Part shown: piece after piece, positions 17,086 through 25,864 of the stretch
How positions within the stretch are numbered: the stretch's first letter is position 1
Layout: every line of letters begins with the position of its first letter
DNA from: Planctomycetota bacterium
Lineage (GTDB): Bacteria; Planctomycetota; B15-G4
Direction: 5' to 3'
Assembly: GCA_029259725.1 (NCBI GenBank)
Contig: JAJDER010000108.1
Coordinates: forward strand, 1-59,102
DNA: 59,102 bases
Program-made: the position numbers and the translations under genes
The notes under the pieces: model-generated
Told to the model about the DNA's origin: nothing
Databases searched by the model: none
The model's input: the letters and a program-made list of their open reading frames with translations, nothing else

Positions 17086-18765
17086 ATGGCTGCCCTCCGC
17101 CTCGCTCGCCTGGCCGCCCCCGCGGCGGCGTTGGCGATCGCGATCTGCGCCCCGACGATGTTCGCGCAGGCCGACGCTTCCATGCCCAACCCGTCCTTCT
17201 CTCCCGATGAGAACCCGCCGAACGACGATCAGGTCGTGCTCGGCAAGTTCCTGTTCTGGGAGGAGCAGATCAGCTCCGACAACACCATGGCCTGTGGCAC
17301 CTGTCACATCCATGAGGCGGGCGGCAGCGATCCGCGCACGTTCACCGGCAACCACCCGGGTCCCGATGGCCTGTTCGGCACCGACGACGACGTCGGCGGT
17401 TCGGCCGGCGTCGTGAGCCAGGACATCATCGGCAAGTTCACCGACGACGGCAGCCCCTTCTTCCCGCACGTGGGCGTGACCGGCCGCAGGGCCCCGACCG
17501 CCATCAACGCGGGCGGCGGCTTCGACGCCATCTTCTGGGACGGCCGCGCGACGCAGGAGTTCGCCGACCCGGTCTCCGGCGAGACCCTGATCTTCTTCGG
17601 TGGCGCGCTCGAGAGTCAGGCCGCCGGCCCGCCCCTCAGCACCACCGAGATGGGCGCCGTGAACGAGACCTGGACCGACATCGCGAACAAGCTCGTGACG
17701 GTCAAGCCGATGGCGCTGGGCACCGACATCCCGCCGGAGATGCAGGCCTTCCAGGCGCTGCACTCCGACTACCCGCAGATGTTCAACGCGGCGTACGGCT
17801 CGCCCGAGATCACGCCCACCAAGATCATCTACGCCATCGCCAACTACGAGCGCACGCTCGTGTCCGACCAGACTCCCTTCGACGTGGAGATCCTGCTCGG
17901 CGGCAACCTCGAGATGAGCGACCCGACCCTTGAGGCCGGCCACGCGGTGTTCAAGGGCACCGACGCCAACTGCACCAGCTGCCACGTGTTCCCGTTCACC
18001 GCGAACGGCAACTTCCACAACATCGGCGTGACCGACGAGAACGTGGATCCGGGCCGTGAGGCCATCACGCTCGATCCGGCCGATCGGGGCAAGTTCAAGA
18101 CGCCCAACATCCGCAACGCCGTGCTGCGCACCCCGCTGTTCCACACGGGCAGCAAGCAGACCGTGCGCGAGGTGGTCGAGTTCTACGTGGATGGTGGTGA
18201 CTTCGCGAACGCGAACCTCGACGTCGACCTGTTGCCGCTGACCTTGACCGAGCTGCAGATCGACCAGCTCGTGGCGTTCATCGAGGTCGGCCTCACCGAC
18301 CCGCGCGTCGCCAACCGGGAGTTCCCCTTCTCGCGCCCGACGCTGCACAGCGAGCTGACCCCGTCGAACACGGTCTACGGCACCGCCGGTCTCGGTAGCT
18401 CCGGTGAGCCGATGGATGTCATCGCGACGGTCCCGGCCAACATCGGCCAGCCGAACCTGCTCATGGGTGTGGCCAACGCCACTCCCAACGAGCTCGCCTC
18501 CCTGGCGATGGCCTGGGCCGACGATGACGGCACCCCGTTCCCGGATCCGCGTTTCCCGGTTCCGATGAACGTCGATGCGGCTTCGATCTTCAACATCATC
18601 ACGGGCGCCACGGATCCCGATGGTGTGGCCACGGCCAAGATCAACGTGCCGCTCGAGACGTCGCTGCAGGGTCTGAAGTTCTACTGGCAGATGTTCGTCA
18701 GTGACGCGCTCGCCGGTTCCGGCGGCGTGTACGGTTCCGAGGGCGTCGAGGTCGAGATCTTCTAG
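17086..18765 (+). CDS. Dihaem cytochrome c peroxidase / MauG-family protein, exported
   Basis: A 559-residue protein with a signal peptide (AAPAAALAIAICAPTMFAQ). Two covalent haem sites are visible: CGTCH at 70-74 and CTSCH at 296-300, the spacing expected for a bacterial dihaem peroxidase. Family motifs present include RRAPTAINA, FWDGRA and FKTPNIRNAVLRTPLFHTG. It would reduce hydrogen peroxide in the periplasm with electrons from a c-type cytochrome, or act as a MauG-like oxidase. The ~150 residues after the peroxidase core are not part of the standard family and have no assigned role. A GAGG site lies upstream of ATG 17086, and a strong terminator hairpin follows. Confidence 0.9.
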   Translation: MAALRLARLAAPAAALAIAICAPTMFAQADASMPNPSFSPDENPPNDDQVVLGKFLFWEEQISSDNTMACGTCHIHEAGGSDPRTFTGNHPGPDGLFGTDDDVGGSAGVVSQDIIGKFTDDGSPFFPHVGVTGRRAPTAINAGGGFDAIFWDGRATQEFADPVSGETLIFFGGALESQAAGPPLSTTEMGAVNETWTDIANKLVTVKPMALGTDIPPEMQAFQALHSDYPQMFNAAYGSPEITPTKIIYAIANYERTLVSDQTPFDVEILLGGNLEMSDPTLEAGHAVFKGTDANCTSCHVFPFTANGNFHNIGVTDENVDPGREAITLDPADRGKFKTPNIRNAVLRTPLFHTGSKQTVREVVEFYVDGGDFANANLDVDLLPLTLTELQIDQLVAFIEVGLTDPRVANREFPFSRPTLHSELTPSNTVYGTAGLGSSGEPMDVIATVPANIGQPNLLMGVANATPNELASLAMAWADDDGTPFPDPRFPVPMNVDAASIFNIITGATDPDGVATAKINVPLETSLQGLKFYWQMFVSDALAGSGGVYGSEGVEVEIF

Positions 18766-18790
18766 GGCCTGACGGGAACTCGAGGAACAG

Positions 18791-18822
18791 CGGGGGCCGC
18801 GGCCGAGAGGTCGCGGCCCCCG
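18791..18822. terminator. Strong hairpin terminator after the peroxidase gene
   Basis: Eleven perfect pairs (CGGGGGCCGCG with CGCGGCCCCCG) around a ten-base loop, 25 bp after the stop codon. No clear T tract follows. Confidence 0.65.
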
Positions 18823-18867
18823 TCGCAATTCCGGGCGAGGCGGGATCCGGAGCGTCTCGGCGCCTAG

Positions 18868-19040
18868 CCTGGACTTCTCACCAGCTTCTGCTGCGGAATC
18901 ACCAGGACCTCCATGGCTGTGTCGAGCGGCGCGGTCGATGCTCGACGGGGTGTGCACCCCGCCTCCGCGTCGACCACGCCGCTGCTCCTGCCACGAAGGC
19001 CCTGGCGCCCCCTCGCGACGAAGCTGGTGAGAAGTCCAGG
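18868..19040. mobile_element. 173-bp MITE-like inverted-repeat element, copy 1
   Basis: Its ends are perfect 21-bp inverted repeats (CCTGGACTTCTCACCAGCTTC at the left, its complement at the right). Both ends are flanked by CTAG (18864-18867 and 19041-19044), which is either a 4-bp target duplication or part of the repeat (25 bp in all). The first 135 bp match 58967-59102 with one substitution and one single-base length change. No transposase fits in 173 bp. A nested hairpin, CGGGGTG-TG-CACCCCG, lies at 18946-18961 inside GGTCGA/TCGACC arms. From memory the ends resemble those of the IS1380 family. Most likely a non-autonomous deletion derivative of an insertion sequence. Confidence 0.75.
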
Positions 19041-19126
19041 CTAGAATCCCGACCCATGCAGGCCGGCGATCAAGCACGGGCCCGGTGGCCTGCGTCTCTG
19101 CCCGACTGCCGCGCCGGAGTGCTTCC

Positions 19127-20752
19127 ATGATCGTTGATCGTCACGACCCACCGAGCCGCTCGGGGATCCTCGCCGCGGCCGTGCTGCTGGCACTCGTCGG
19201 GGTCTTCGTGGCTTGCGGCGACAGCGGCGCCGATGTGGCCACCCGCCCGGATGGCCCCAACTTCCTGCTGCTCTCGGTCGACACGCTGCGGGCGGACCGG
19301 CTGGGGACCTACGGCAACGGCGACTGGGGCGTCTCGCCCTCGCCGGTCATCGACGCCCTGGCGGAGCGTGGCGTGCTGTTCGAAATGGCGACGGTGCCAC
19401 GCGGCCAGACGCGCCCGGCCATCGCCGCGCTGCTCACGGCCAAGTACCCGATCACCACGGGCGTGCGCGAGAACGGGTTCTTCCTGGAGCAGGAGCACGA
19501 GACCGTGTTCGAGGCGTTGAGCGCCGGTGGCTACCAGACCGGCGTCTACCTGGCCAACTTCAAGATCGGGACCATGGGGGGCGGCTGGGCCTTCCGCGGC
19601 GGCGACCAGATCGGCCACGGCGTGGACCCGTCGGACTACGACGCGCCCACGCCGGATGGCCGGAGGCCACTCAACGAGGCGAAGGCGCAGAGGATCTGGG
19701 ACCAGCGCGTCGAGGGCAGCGCGCTCAGCTTCCTCGACCAGGTCGATCCCGACCGGCCCTTCGCGCTCTGGGCGCACTTCTACGATGTCCACAAGCCGTA
19801 CAACCCGCCGCCCGGCTTCGATCGCTACGGGCACTACGAGGGCATGCCCGACGCGCTCATCACCGAGGGGCGTTTCGACGGCCGGCTGCACGAGCACCTC
19901 GATCAGATCACCCTCGACGACCGCCCGGTGCCGCCCGAGGAGCTGCGGCGCATCCTCGGCGCGTACGACGGCGCGGTGACCGCGACCGACGAGCGGGTCG
20001 GTCGTATCCTGGCCAAGCTGGAGGAGATCGGCGAGGCCGACAACACCGTGATCGTGCTCACCGCGGACCATGGTGAGGAGCTGTTCGACCGCAACCGGTA
20101 CTTCTATCACGGCGCGAGCATCCATCTCGGGACGCTGCAGGTGCCGCTCATCATCGCCGGGCCGGAGTTGCCCGCCGGCGGTCGGAGTCCCGTGCCCGTG
20201 CAGAACATCGACATCGCACCGACGCTGCTCGACATCGCGGGGCTGCCGGCGCTCCCCGGGGCGGAGGGGCGCTCGCTGCTGCCCCTGCTCCGCGGCGAGA
20301 CGGCCGACCCGCCGCGGCCGTACTCGTTCTTCGAGTGGCAGGACCGCATCTTCGCCGCCGCCGATGCAGAGCACTTCTACCTGCACAACCCCGAGCACAC
20401 CCAGCCGCAGAAGCCGCCCTACTTCGGCACGGACCGCTACTTCGCCGTGGGCTGCTTCGAGGGCTACGACGTGGCCATCGACCGGCGGCAACAGAACGAC
20501 GTCCTCGCCGGCGAAGACCCGAACGCGCTCGCGCGGGATGGACTGCCCGAGGACTTCAAGCCGTTGCGTGCCGCCTTGATGAAGTGGCTGGCGGAACCGC
20601 ACCACGAGCGCCAGATGACCTGGCCGGGCGCTTCGGACGATCAGCTCGCCGAGCTGCAGGCGGAAGCAGAGCGCATGAGGGAACTCGGCTACATCGGCCT
20701 CGCCGCGGAGGGTGGCGACCACGTGCGCCTCAACGACTGCGCCGACAACTGA
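19127..20752 (+). CDS. Sulfatase-like (alkaline phosphatase superfamily) lipoprotein, second copy
   Basis: A 541-residue lipoprotein from ATG 19127: hydrophobic SGILAAAVLLALVGVFVAC ends in a lipobox. Metal-site motifs are SVDTLRADRLG at the N-terminus and TADHGEELFDR near residue 310. As in the gene at 4587, the nucleophile position holds Thr (Thr95 in T-R-P-A-I-A-A-L), not the Cys or Ser required for formylglycine, so a classic sulfatase reaction is doubtful. QNIDIAPTLLDIAGLP is the usual C-terminal family motif. It lies 82 bp after the MITE-like element; an upstream in-frame start at 19085 lacks a signal-peptide layout. Confidence 0.85.
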   Translation: MIVDRHDPPSRSGILAAAVLLALVGVFVACGDSGADVATRPDGPNFLLLSVDTLRADRLGTYGNGDWGVSPSPVIDALAERGVLFEMATVPRGQTRPAIAALLTAKYPITTGVRENGFFLEQEHETVFEALSAGGYQTGVYLANFKIGTMGGGWAFRGGDQIGHGVDPSDYDAPTPDGRRPLNEAKAQRIWDQRVEGSALSFLDQVDPDRPFALWAHFYDVHKPYNPPPGFDRYGHYEGMPDALITEGRFDGRLHEHLDQITLDDRPVPPEELRRILGAYDGAVTATDERVGRILAKLEEIGEADNTVIVLTADHGEELFDRNRYFYHGASIHLGTLQVPLIIAGPELPAGGRSPVPVQNIDIAPTLLDIAGLPALPGAEGRSLLPLLRGETADPPRPYSFFEWQDRIFAAADAEHFYLHNPEHTQPQKPPYFGTDRYFAVGCFEGYDVAIDRRQQNDVLAGEDPNALARDGLPEDFKPLRAALMKWLAEPHHERQMTWPGASDDQLAELQAEAERMRELGYIGLAAEGGDHVRLNDCADN

Positions 20753-20803
20753 GCGGTCCGTCCGCCGTGATCGCCCGCTTGCGCGGTCCGTACGGCGCGG
20801 CCG

Positions 20804-21466
20804 TCAGCCTTCGTCCAGGCCCAGGTGGTAGTTGGACAGGGACGGGAGCAGTTCCAGGAAACGCCGCTTCCGCTTCGGGCCGCGCACCAGCTCCAGCAGC
20901 AGGTCCACGCGTTCCTCCAGCTCGACGGCCTGCATGACGCGCGCGCGCAGGTCGGGCGCGAGCTGCAACCCTCCGGCGATGCGGTCCACCAGGCTGCCCA
21001 GCTTGACCGACTCGGTCAGGTCGTAGCGGAAGTGCTTGTTGCCCAGCACGTGATCGAGGCCCTGGAGCAGGTGGCGCGTCAGTCGGTAGGCCTCGGCCGG
21101 ATGACCCGTCTCCTCGGGTCGCAGCTGGACCGCCGCCTCGCGGAACGGCTCGGTGTTGTCGAGTTCCTTGGCGATCACGCCGCGCATCAGACCGTGCACC
21201 GCGATGTCGGAGGTGCCGTCCTCGTTCTGGCGGTCGCGGACGACCCGGCCGATGCCGACCACGGGTCCCAACGGGGGTTCCGCGCCGGCCTCGCGCTCCC
21301 AGCCCGGCACGATCGTGGCGATGGCCAGCAGCTTGTCGCGCTCACGGATCACTTCGAGCATGCGTCGGTAGCGTGGCTCGAAGACGTGCAGGGGCAGCAA
21401 CTCGCCCGGCAGCAAGGAGCCGTGCGGCAGCGGGAACAGCGGAGCGCGTCCTAGCGAGTCGTCCAC
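20804..21466 (-). CDS. LON substrate-binding (N-terminal) domain protein
   Basis: A 220-residue stand-alone LON N-domain protein with neither the AAA+ ATPase nor the serine protease of Lon. Characteristic segments are PLFPLPHGSLLPGELLPLHVFEPRY near the N-terminus and VGIGRVVRDRQNEDGTSDIAVHG in the middle. Such proteins are widespread, with unclear roles in protein binding or stress. It is followed on the same strand, 12 bp apart, by the nth-pdxT-pdxS group lying upstream. Confidence 0.85.
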   Translation of the reverse strand: MDDSLGRAPLFPLPHGSLLPGELLPLHVFEPRYRRMLEVIRERDKLLAIATIVPGWEREAGAEPPLGPVVGIGRVVRDRQNEDGTSDIAVHGLMRGVIAKELDNTEPFREAAVQLRPEETGHPAEAYRLTRHLLQGLDHVLGNKHFRYDLTESVKLGSLVDRIAGGLQLAPDLRARVMQAVELEERVDLLLELVRGPKRKRRFLELLPSLSNYHLGLDEG

Positions 21467-21478
21467 GGCGGCACTCTA

Positions 21479-22243
21479 TCAGCTGGCGGCGTCGTCGACG
21501 CCGATGCGCGGGCAGAGGTCGGCGAGTTCGCAGCTGCCGCAGAGCGGCTTGCGCGCGTCGCAGGTGCGGCGTCCGAAGCGGATCACGCGGTGGCTGTAGT
21601 CGATCCACTGAGCTTGTGGCACCAGCGCCATGAGTTCAGCCTCCACCTTGACCGGGTCGGTCTCGGCCGTGAGGCCCCAGCGCCGGGAGATGCGTCCGAC
21701 GTGCGTGTCGACGACGACACCGTCGGCGAGACGCCAGCACACGCCGCGCACGACGTTGGCCGTCTTGCGGGCGACGCCCGGCAACGAGAGCAGGTCGTCC
21801 ATCGCCTGGGGGATCTCGCCGCCGAAGACCTCGGTGACCCGGGCGGCCATGCCGCGCAGGTTCTTGGCCTTGTTGCGGAAGAACCCGGTCGAGCGGACCA
21901 GCTCCTCGACCTGCTCCTGTTCCGCCGCGGCCAGGGACGCGGCGTCGGGGAATCGCGCGAAGAGCGCCGGCGTGGTCATGTTCACGCGCTCGTCGGTGCA
22001 CTGCGCCGAGAGGATCGTGGCCGCGATCAGCTCGAACGGATTGGCGTGGTCGAGGGCACACTCGGGGTTCGGGTCGTTCGCCTCGAGTCGCGCGAGGAGC
22101 TCGGCCACGCGAGCCGGATCCGGCGGTGGCAGCCTGCGCTTGCGCGGCGCCTTCTGCTTGCTCGCGCCCGTCTTCTTCGCCGCCGGCTGCTTCCGATCCG
22201 CGCGTGCCTTCGACTTGCCGCGCGCGGGGCCGCGGGGCGTCAT
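21479..22243 (-). CDS. nth: Endonuclease III
   Basis: DNA glycosylase/AP lyase that removes oxidised pyrimidines. From ATG 22243 it has 254 residues, with a Lys/Ala/Arg-rich N-terminal extension of about 45 residues before the core. The helix-hairpin-helix LPGVARKTANVV contains the catalytic Lys, VDTHVGRIS the catalytic Asp, and the C-terminal C-x6-C-x2-C-x5-C (CDARKPLCGSCELADLC) binds a 4Fe-4S cluster. The start overlaps the end of pdxT by 4 nt, which argues against the longer frame to 22309. Confidence 0.94.
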   Translation of the reverse strand: MTPRGPARGKSKARADRKQPAAKKTGASKQKAPRKRRLPPPDPARVAELLARLEANDPNPECALDHANPFELIAATILSAQCTDERVNMTTPALFARFPDAASLAAAEQEQVEELVRSTGFFRNKAKNLRGMAARVTEVFGGEIPQAMDDLLSLPGVARKTANVVRGVCWRLADGVVVDTHVGRISRRWGLTAETDPVKVEAELMALVPQAQWIDYSHRVIRFGRRTCDARKPLCGSCELADLCPRIGVDDAAS

Positions 22244-22830
22244 GTGGAGAGGACCTGGGCCAGGACACGCGAGTCGGCGGTCATCTCGGGATGGAACGTC
22301 GCGGCCCACACGGGACCGGACCGCACCAGCACGGGCGTCTCGCCGTGGCGCAACAGGACCTCGATGCCGGGGCCGGTGCGCCGGATGACCGGGGCGCGGA
22401 TGAAGACCGCCTCGAGTGCGTCCAGGTCGCCGCCCGGGTCGGCGAGGCGCGTGATGAACGACTCACGCTGCCGGCCGTAGGCATTGCGCTCCACGGTCAT
22501 GTCGAGAACGCCGAGCGAGCGCTGCGCGGGAGCCGTCACCCCGCTCGCCAGCAGGATCGCACCGGCGCAGGTGCCGAACACCGGGCGCCCCGAGCGGCAG
22601 AAACCCGTGAGCGGCCCGAGCAGGTCCTCGCTCAGCAGGAAGTGGAGCATGGTCGAGCTCTCACCACCGGGCAGCAGCAGCGCGGTGATGCCGGTCAGGT
22701 GCTCGACCGCCTTGACCAGCACCGGTTGGTGACCGAGCGCGGACACCGCGCGTGCATGCGCCGCCCAGTTCCCCTGGATCGCGAGCACGCCGACGCTGTG
22801 TGTCGCCGGAGGGATCACCGTGGGGATCAC
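22240..22830 (-). CDS. pdxT: Pyridoxal 5'-phosphate synthase glutaminase subunit
   Basis: Class I glutamine amidotransferase that feeds ammonia to PdxS in the DXP-independent vitamin B6 pathway. The 196 residues include VGVLAIQGNWAAH, LLPGGESST, the nucleophile Cys in GTCAGAILLA and the His/Glu pair in TFHPEM. It follows pdxS by 6 bp and overlaps nth by 4 nt. Confidence 0.96.
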   Translation of the reverse strand: MIPTVIPPATHSVGVLAIQGNWAAHARAVSALGHQPVLVKAVEHLTGITALLLPGGESSTMLHFLLSEDLLGPLTGFCRSGRPVFGTCAGAILLASGVTAPAQRSLGVLDMTVERNAYGRQRESFITRLADPGGDLDALEAVFIRAPVIRRTGPGIEVLLRHGETPVLVRSGPVWAATFHPEMTADSRVLAQVLST

Positions 22831-22836
22831 CCGCGA

Positions 22837-23739
22837 CTACCAGCCGCGGGACTGGAGCAGCTCGCTCGGGTCGAGCTTGTCGATCTCCAGGCCTTCCATG
22901 GCGGAACCGGAAATCGTGCGGCACGCGTCGAGCACGCGCTGCGGGTCGTCCCAGTGGGTGGTGGCCTTGACGATCGCGCCGGCGAACTGCGCCGGGTCGG
23001 AGCTCTTGAAGATGCCCGAGCCGACGAACACCGCCTCGGCGCCCAGCGACATCATCAACGCCGCGTCGGCCGGGGTGGCCACGCCGCCCGCCGCGAAGTT
23101 CGGCACCGGCAGCTTGCCGTCCTCCGCCACGAGGCGCACCAGCTCGTACGGCGCGCCCAGGTCCTTGGCGGCGGTCATGAGTTCCTCGTCGCCCTTGATG
23201 GCCAGCCCCTTGAGTTCCGAGACCACGCTGCGCATGTGGCGCACGGCCTCGACGATGTTGCCGGAGCCCGCCTCGCCCTTGGTACGGATCATGGCCGCGC
23301 CCTCGCCGATGCGCCGCAGCGCCTCGCCCAGGTTGCGGCAGCCGCAGACGAAGGGCACGTCGAAGGCGTGCTTGTCGACGTGGTAGTGCTCGTCGGCCGG
23401 CGTGAGCACCTCGGACTCGTCGATGTAGTCGACGCCGAGCTTCTGCAGCACCTCGGCCTCGGTGAAGTGACCGATGCGGCACTTGGCCATGACCGGGATC
23501 GAGACCGTGGCCATGATCGACTCGATGATGTCGATGCGGGCCATGCGCGCGACGCCGCCGTCCTTGCGGATGTCGCTGGGCACGCGCTCGAGGGCCATCA
23601 CGGCGCAGGCGCCGGACTCCTCGGCGATCCGCGCCTGCTCGACGGTGGTGACGTCCATGATGACGCCGCCCTTCAGCATCTCGGCCAGGCCGGTCTTGAG
23701 GCGCAGCGGGGTGCCGCTTGAGGTTCCGTTGTCGGTCAC
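22837..23739 (-). CDS. pdxS: Pyridoxal 5'-phosphate synthase synthase subunit
   Basis: Makes PLP from ribose 5-phosphate, glyceraldehyde 3-phosphate and ammonia. The 300-residue TIM barrel carries the two catalytic lysines, in VMAKCRIGH and [11 protein letters not shown], plus GGVIMDVTT near the N-terminus and [16 protein letters not shown] toward the end. First gene of the pdxS-pdxT-nth-LON minus-strand run. Confidence 0.97.
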   Translation of the reverse strand: MTDNGTSSGTPLRLKTGLAEMLKGGVIMDVTTVEQARIAEESGACAVMALERVPSDIRKDGGVARMARIDIIESIMATVSIPVMAKCRIGHFTEAEVLQKLGVDYIDESEVLTPADEHYHVDKHAFDVPFVCGCRNLGEALRRIGEGAAMIRTKGEAGSGNIVEAVRHMRSVVSELKGLAIKGDEELMTAAKDLGAPYELVRLVAEDGKLPVPNFAAGGVATPADAALMMSLGAEAVFVGSGIFKSSDPAQFAGAIVKATTHWDDPQRVLDACRTISGSAMEGLEIDKLDPSELLQSRGW

Positions 23740-23949
23740 GTCGGTCGTCTCCGTGGGGCCCCCTGTGCCCGTGGTCGGGAGGGCCCCTGCGAACCGGACA
23801 TGCTAGCGCAAGGTGAGGAGCGGGGGACAGCCCGCGCGCGGCGTGCGTGCGGCTCCGCGCGACTGGTGACTCGGTCCCGGTGGCGGGGTCAGGGGGCCAT
23901 CGGGGACGGGCGTGGGGTTCAGCCCGAGGCCCGGTCGGAGGAGCTGTCG

Positions 23950-24657
23950 ATGACGTGGGCGGAAGCGGTCCGTGCCCAGGGGCGCGGGCATCGAGGCGAA
24001 TGCGACGAGGCGCGGCATGCCCTCTGCCGCATGGCCGTGGGTCTGGGCGCTGCCGAGCACGGGGCGGGGCTGGCGCGACACGTGCGTGGGTGCGCCGCCT
24101 GCCGGCAGGCCGTGGAGCGGCTGGCCGAGCTGCGCGAGTGGCTCGGCGCGCACCGAGGCCCGGCCGCGGCTCGGCCCCGGGCATCGAGCCCGCGCGTGTC
24201 CGCTGCGTCGGAGCGCGAGTCGGAGTGCGAGTCGGAGTGCGAGTCGGAGTGCGAGTCCGAGACGGAGTCCGAGGCCGGGATCGCCGGGCGCATCCGGCAG
24301 GCCCTGGCCCGCGAGTTGGCGGCGCGTCTGGCCCGGGACCTGCTCGCCCTGGCAGAGGGTCGCGCGGCTCGGCGGGTCCACGATCGACAGCGGGACGTGG
24401 CTCGGCTCGAAGCCCTGCTGGACGAGCGAGGGTCGCTGGATCCGATCTGGCGCGAGGTCGTGGGGCACGTCGTCGTGGATCCGGAGCGGGCGGGCGGCAA
24501 GCCGGCCGGGGACCGGCGGCGGTTGCTCGCGCTGGCCGCGCGCCTCGATCCGCTGGGTCTCGATGTGGTGCTGTGTCACCTCGCGGCGCTGGTCCGGGAC
24601 GGGGACACGAACACGGCGGACCGCGAGGCCGAGCGCTGGCTGGGTTTCGTGGCCTGA
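23950..24657 (+). CDS. Zinc-finger (anti-sigma-like) protein with ESEC repeats
   Basis: A 235-residue soluble protein. ATG 23950 has a strong GGAGGAG site six bases upstream. The N-terminal region carries ARHVRGCAACRQAV at about residue 42, the H-x3-C-x2-C core of ZAS-type anti-sigma zinc fingers; the fourth ligand could be one of the preceding Cys residues (ECDEARHALC). Residues about 90-107 are a repeat of Glu-Ser-Glu-Cys. The C-terminal 120 residues are helical and Arg/Ala/Leu-rich. No membrane segment and no sigma-factor gene adjacent, so the anti-sigma role is only a guess. Confidence 0.65.
   Translation: MTWAEAVRAQGRGHRGECDEARHALCRMAVGLGAAEHGAGLARHVRGCAACRQAVERLAELREWLGAHRGPAAARPRASSPRVSAASERESECESECESECESETESEAGIAGRIRQALARELAARLARDLLALAEGRAARRVHDRQRDVARLEALLDERGSLDPIWREVVGHVVVDPERAGGKPAGDRRRLLALAARLDPLGLDVVLCHLAALVRDGDTNTADREAERWLGFVA
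24217..24252 (+). repeat. 12-bp tandem repeat, three perfect copies
   Basis: GAGTCGGAGTGC is repeated three times and then decays through 24274. It encodes Glu-Ser-Glu-Cys units within the zinc-finger protein. Confidence 0.9.
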
Positions 24658-24699
24658 CGCGTCCAGCGTGGTCGACCGGGAGTGGGCGAGGCTCGTAGA

Positions 24700-25809
24700 G
24701 TGCGCGGCGTGCACGATCGCGTCGATGCCTACGACTACGCTCATCCGCCCGAGGCCGTGGCCCAGGAACCGGCGGCGCGGCGCGAGGACGCACGGCTGCT
24801 CGTCGTGCCGCGGCATGGCTGGGAGACGGGTGGGGAGACGGGTGGGGCGACCCGCGACGATTCCGCCGCGTGGCTCCAGCATGGGCGCGTGAGTGACCTG
24901 GCGCGATGGCTGGCTCCGGGCGACCTGCTCGTCGTCAACGACACGCGCGTCGAGCCGGCGCGGCTCGAGGCCTCGCGCGCCACCGGTGGGCGCATCGACG
25001 TGCTGGTCCTCGACGCGCACGGTGCGCGCGCGCGGGTGCTCCTCGGCGCGCGCGGCAAGCTCGTCGTGGGCGAGGAGCTGAGCGTGGGCGACGACCTCTG
25101 GCGCCTCGTGGCCGCGCACGGTGGTGGCGAGTTCGAGGTGGAGGGTTCGGGCGACATCGCGGCCGCGCTGGAGCGCGCCGGGCGCATGCCGCTGCCCCCG
25201 TACATCCGCCGCGAGAAGACCACCGACCCGCGCGATGCCCTCGACCGGGAGCGCTACCAGACCACCTTCGCCCGCGGCGCCGAGGACGGCAGCTTCGGGG
25301 CGGTGGCCGCGCCCACGGCCGGCCTGCACCTGACGCCGGCGCTGCTCGAGGCGCTGCCGGACGTCGGGGTGGAGGTGGCCCGGCTCACCCTGCACGTCGG
25401 GACCGGGACCTTCAGGCCGCTGCGGGGCGAGACCCTCGATGACCACGAGATGCACGCCGAGCGTTTCGTCGTCCCCGAGGCGTTGGCGGAGCGCTACGCG
25501 GTGACGCGCGTGGCGGGCGGCCGGATCGTGGCGGTGGGCACGACCGTGGTGAGGGCGCTGGAGAGTGCCGTGCAGGACGGCGGGCTGCGGCTGCGGCCCG
25601 GGCCTTCGGAGACGCGCCTGTTCCTGCGCCCGGGTCATCGGTTCACGGCGGTCGACGCCATGCTGACCAACTTCCACCAGCCGCGCTCGACGCTGCTCGT
25701 GCTGGTGGCGGCCTTCGCCGGGTTGCGCACGATGCGGGCGGCCTACGCCCACGCCATCTCCGCGGGCTACCGGCTGTTCTCGTACGGCGACGCGACGCTG
25801 CTGATCTGA
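24700..25809 (+). CDS. queA: S-adenosylmethionine:tRNA ribosyltransferase-isomerase
   Basis: Makes epoxyqueuosine in tRNA by transferring and isomerising ribose from SAM onto preQ1. Recognisable blocks are DYAHPPEAVAQEP at the start, DLLVVNDTRVEPARL, LPPYIRR, ERYQTTFA, VAAPTAGLHLT, LHVGTGTF and TNFHQPRSTL. GTG 24700 (GCGAGG eight bases upstream) gives 369 residues; GTG 24709 is equally possible. It sits 42 bp after the zinc-finger gene and 55 bp before ligA. Confidence 0.95.
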   Translation: MRGVHDRVDAYDYAHPPEAVAQEPAARREDARLLVVPRHGWETGGETGGATRDDSAAWLQHGRVSDLARWLAPGDLLVVNDTRVEPARLEASRATGGRIDVLVLDAHGARARVLLGARGKLVVGEELSVGDDLWRLVAAHGGGEFEVEGSGDIAAALERAGRMPLPPYIRREKTTDPRDALDRERYQTTFARGAEDGSFGAVAAPTAGLHLTPALLEALPDVGVEVARLTLHVGTGTFRPLRGETLDDHEMHAERFVVPEALAERYAVTRVAGGRIVAVGTTVVRALESAVQDGGLRLRPGPSETRLFLRPGHRFTAVDAMLTNFHQPRSTLLVLVAAFAGLRTMRAAYAHAISAGYRLFSYGDATLLI

Positions 25810-25864
25810 GCGGTGCCGGGCCGGCTGTCGCGCGCGGTTGCCGGCCGCCGGTAGAGTGTGCGCC

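Noticed and set aside
23800-23949. A longer N-terminus for the zinc-finger protein
   Set aside because: The strong GGAGGAG site six bases before ATG 23950 marks the start, and the added segment is Arg/Gly-rich with no structure.
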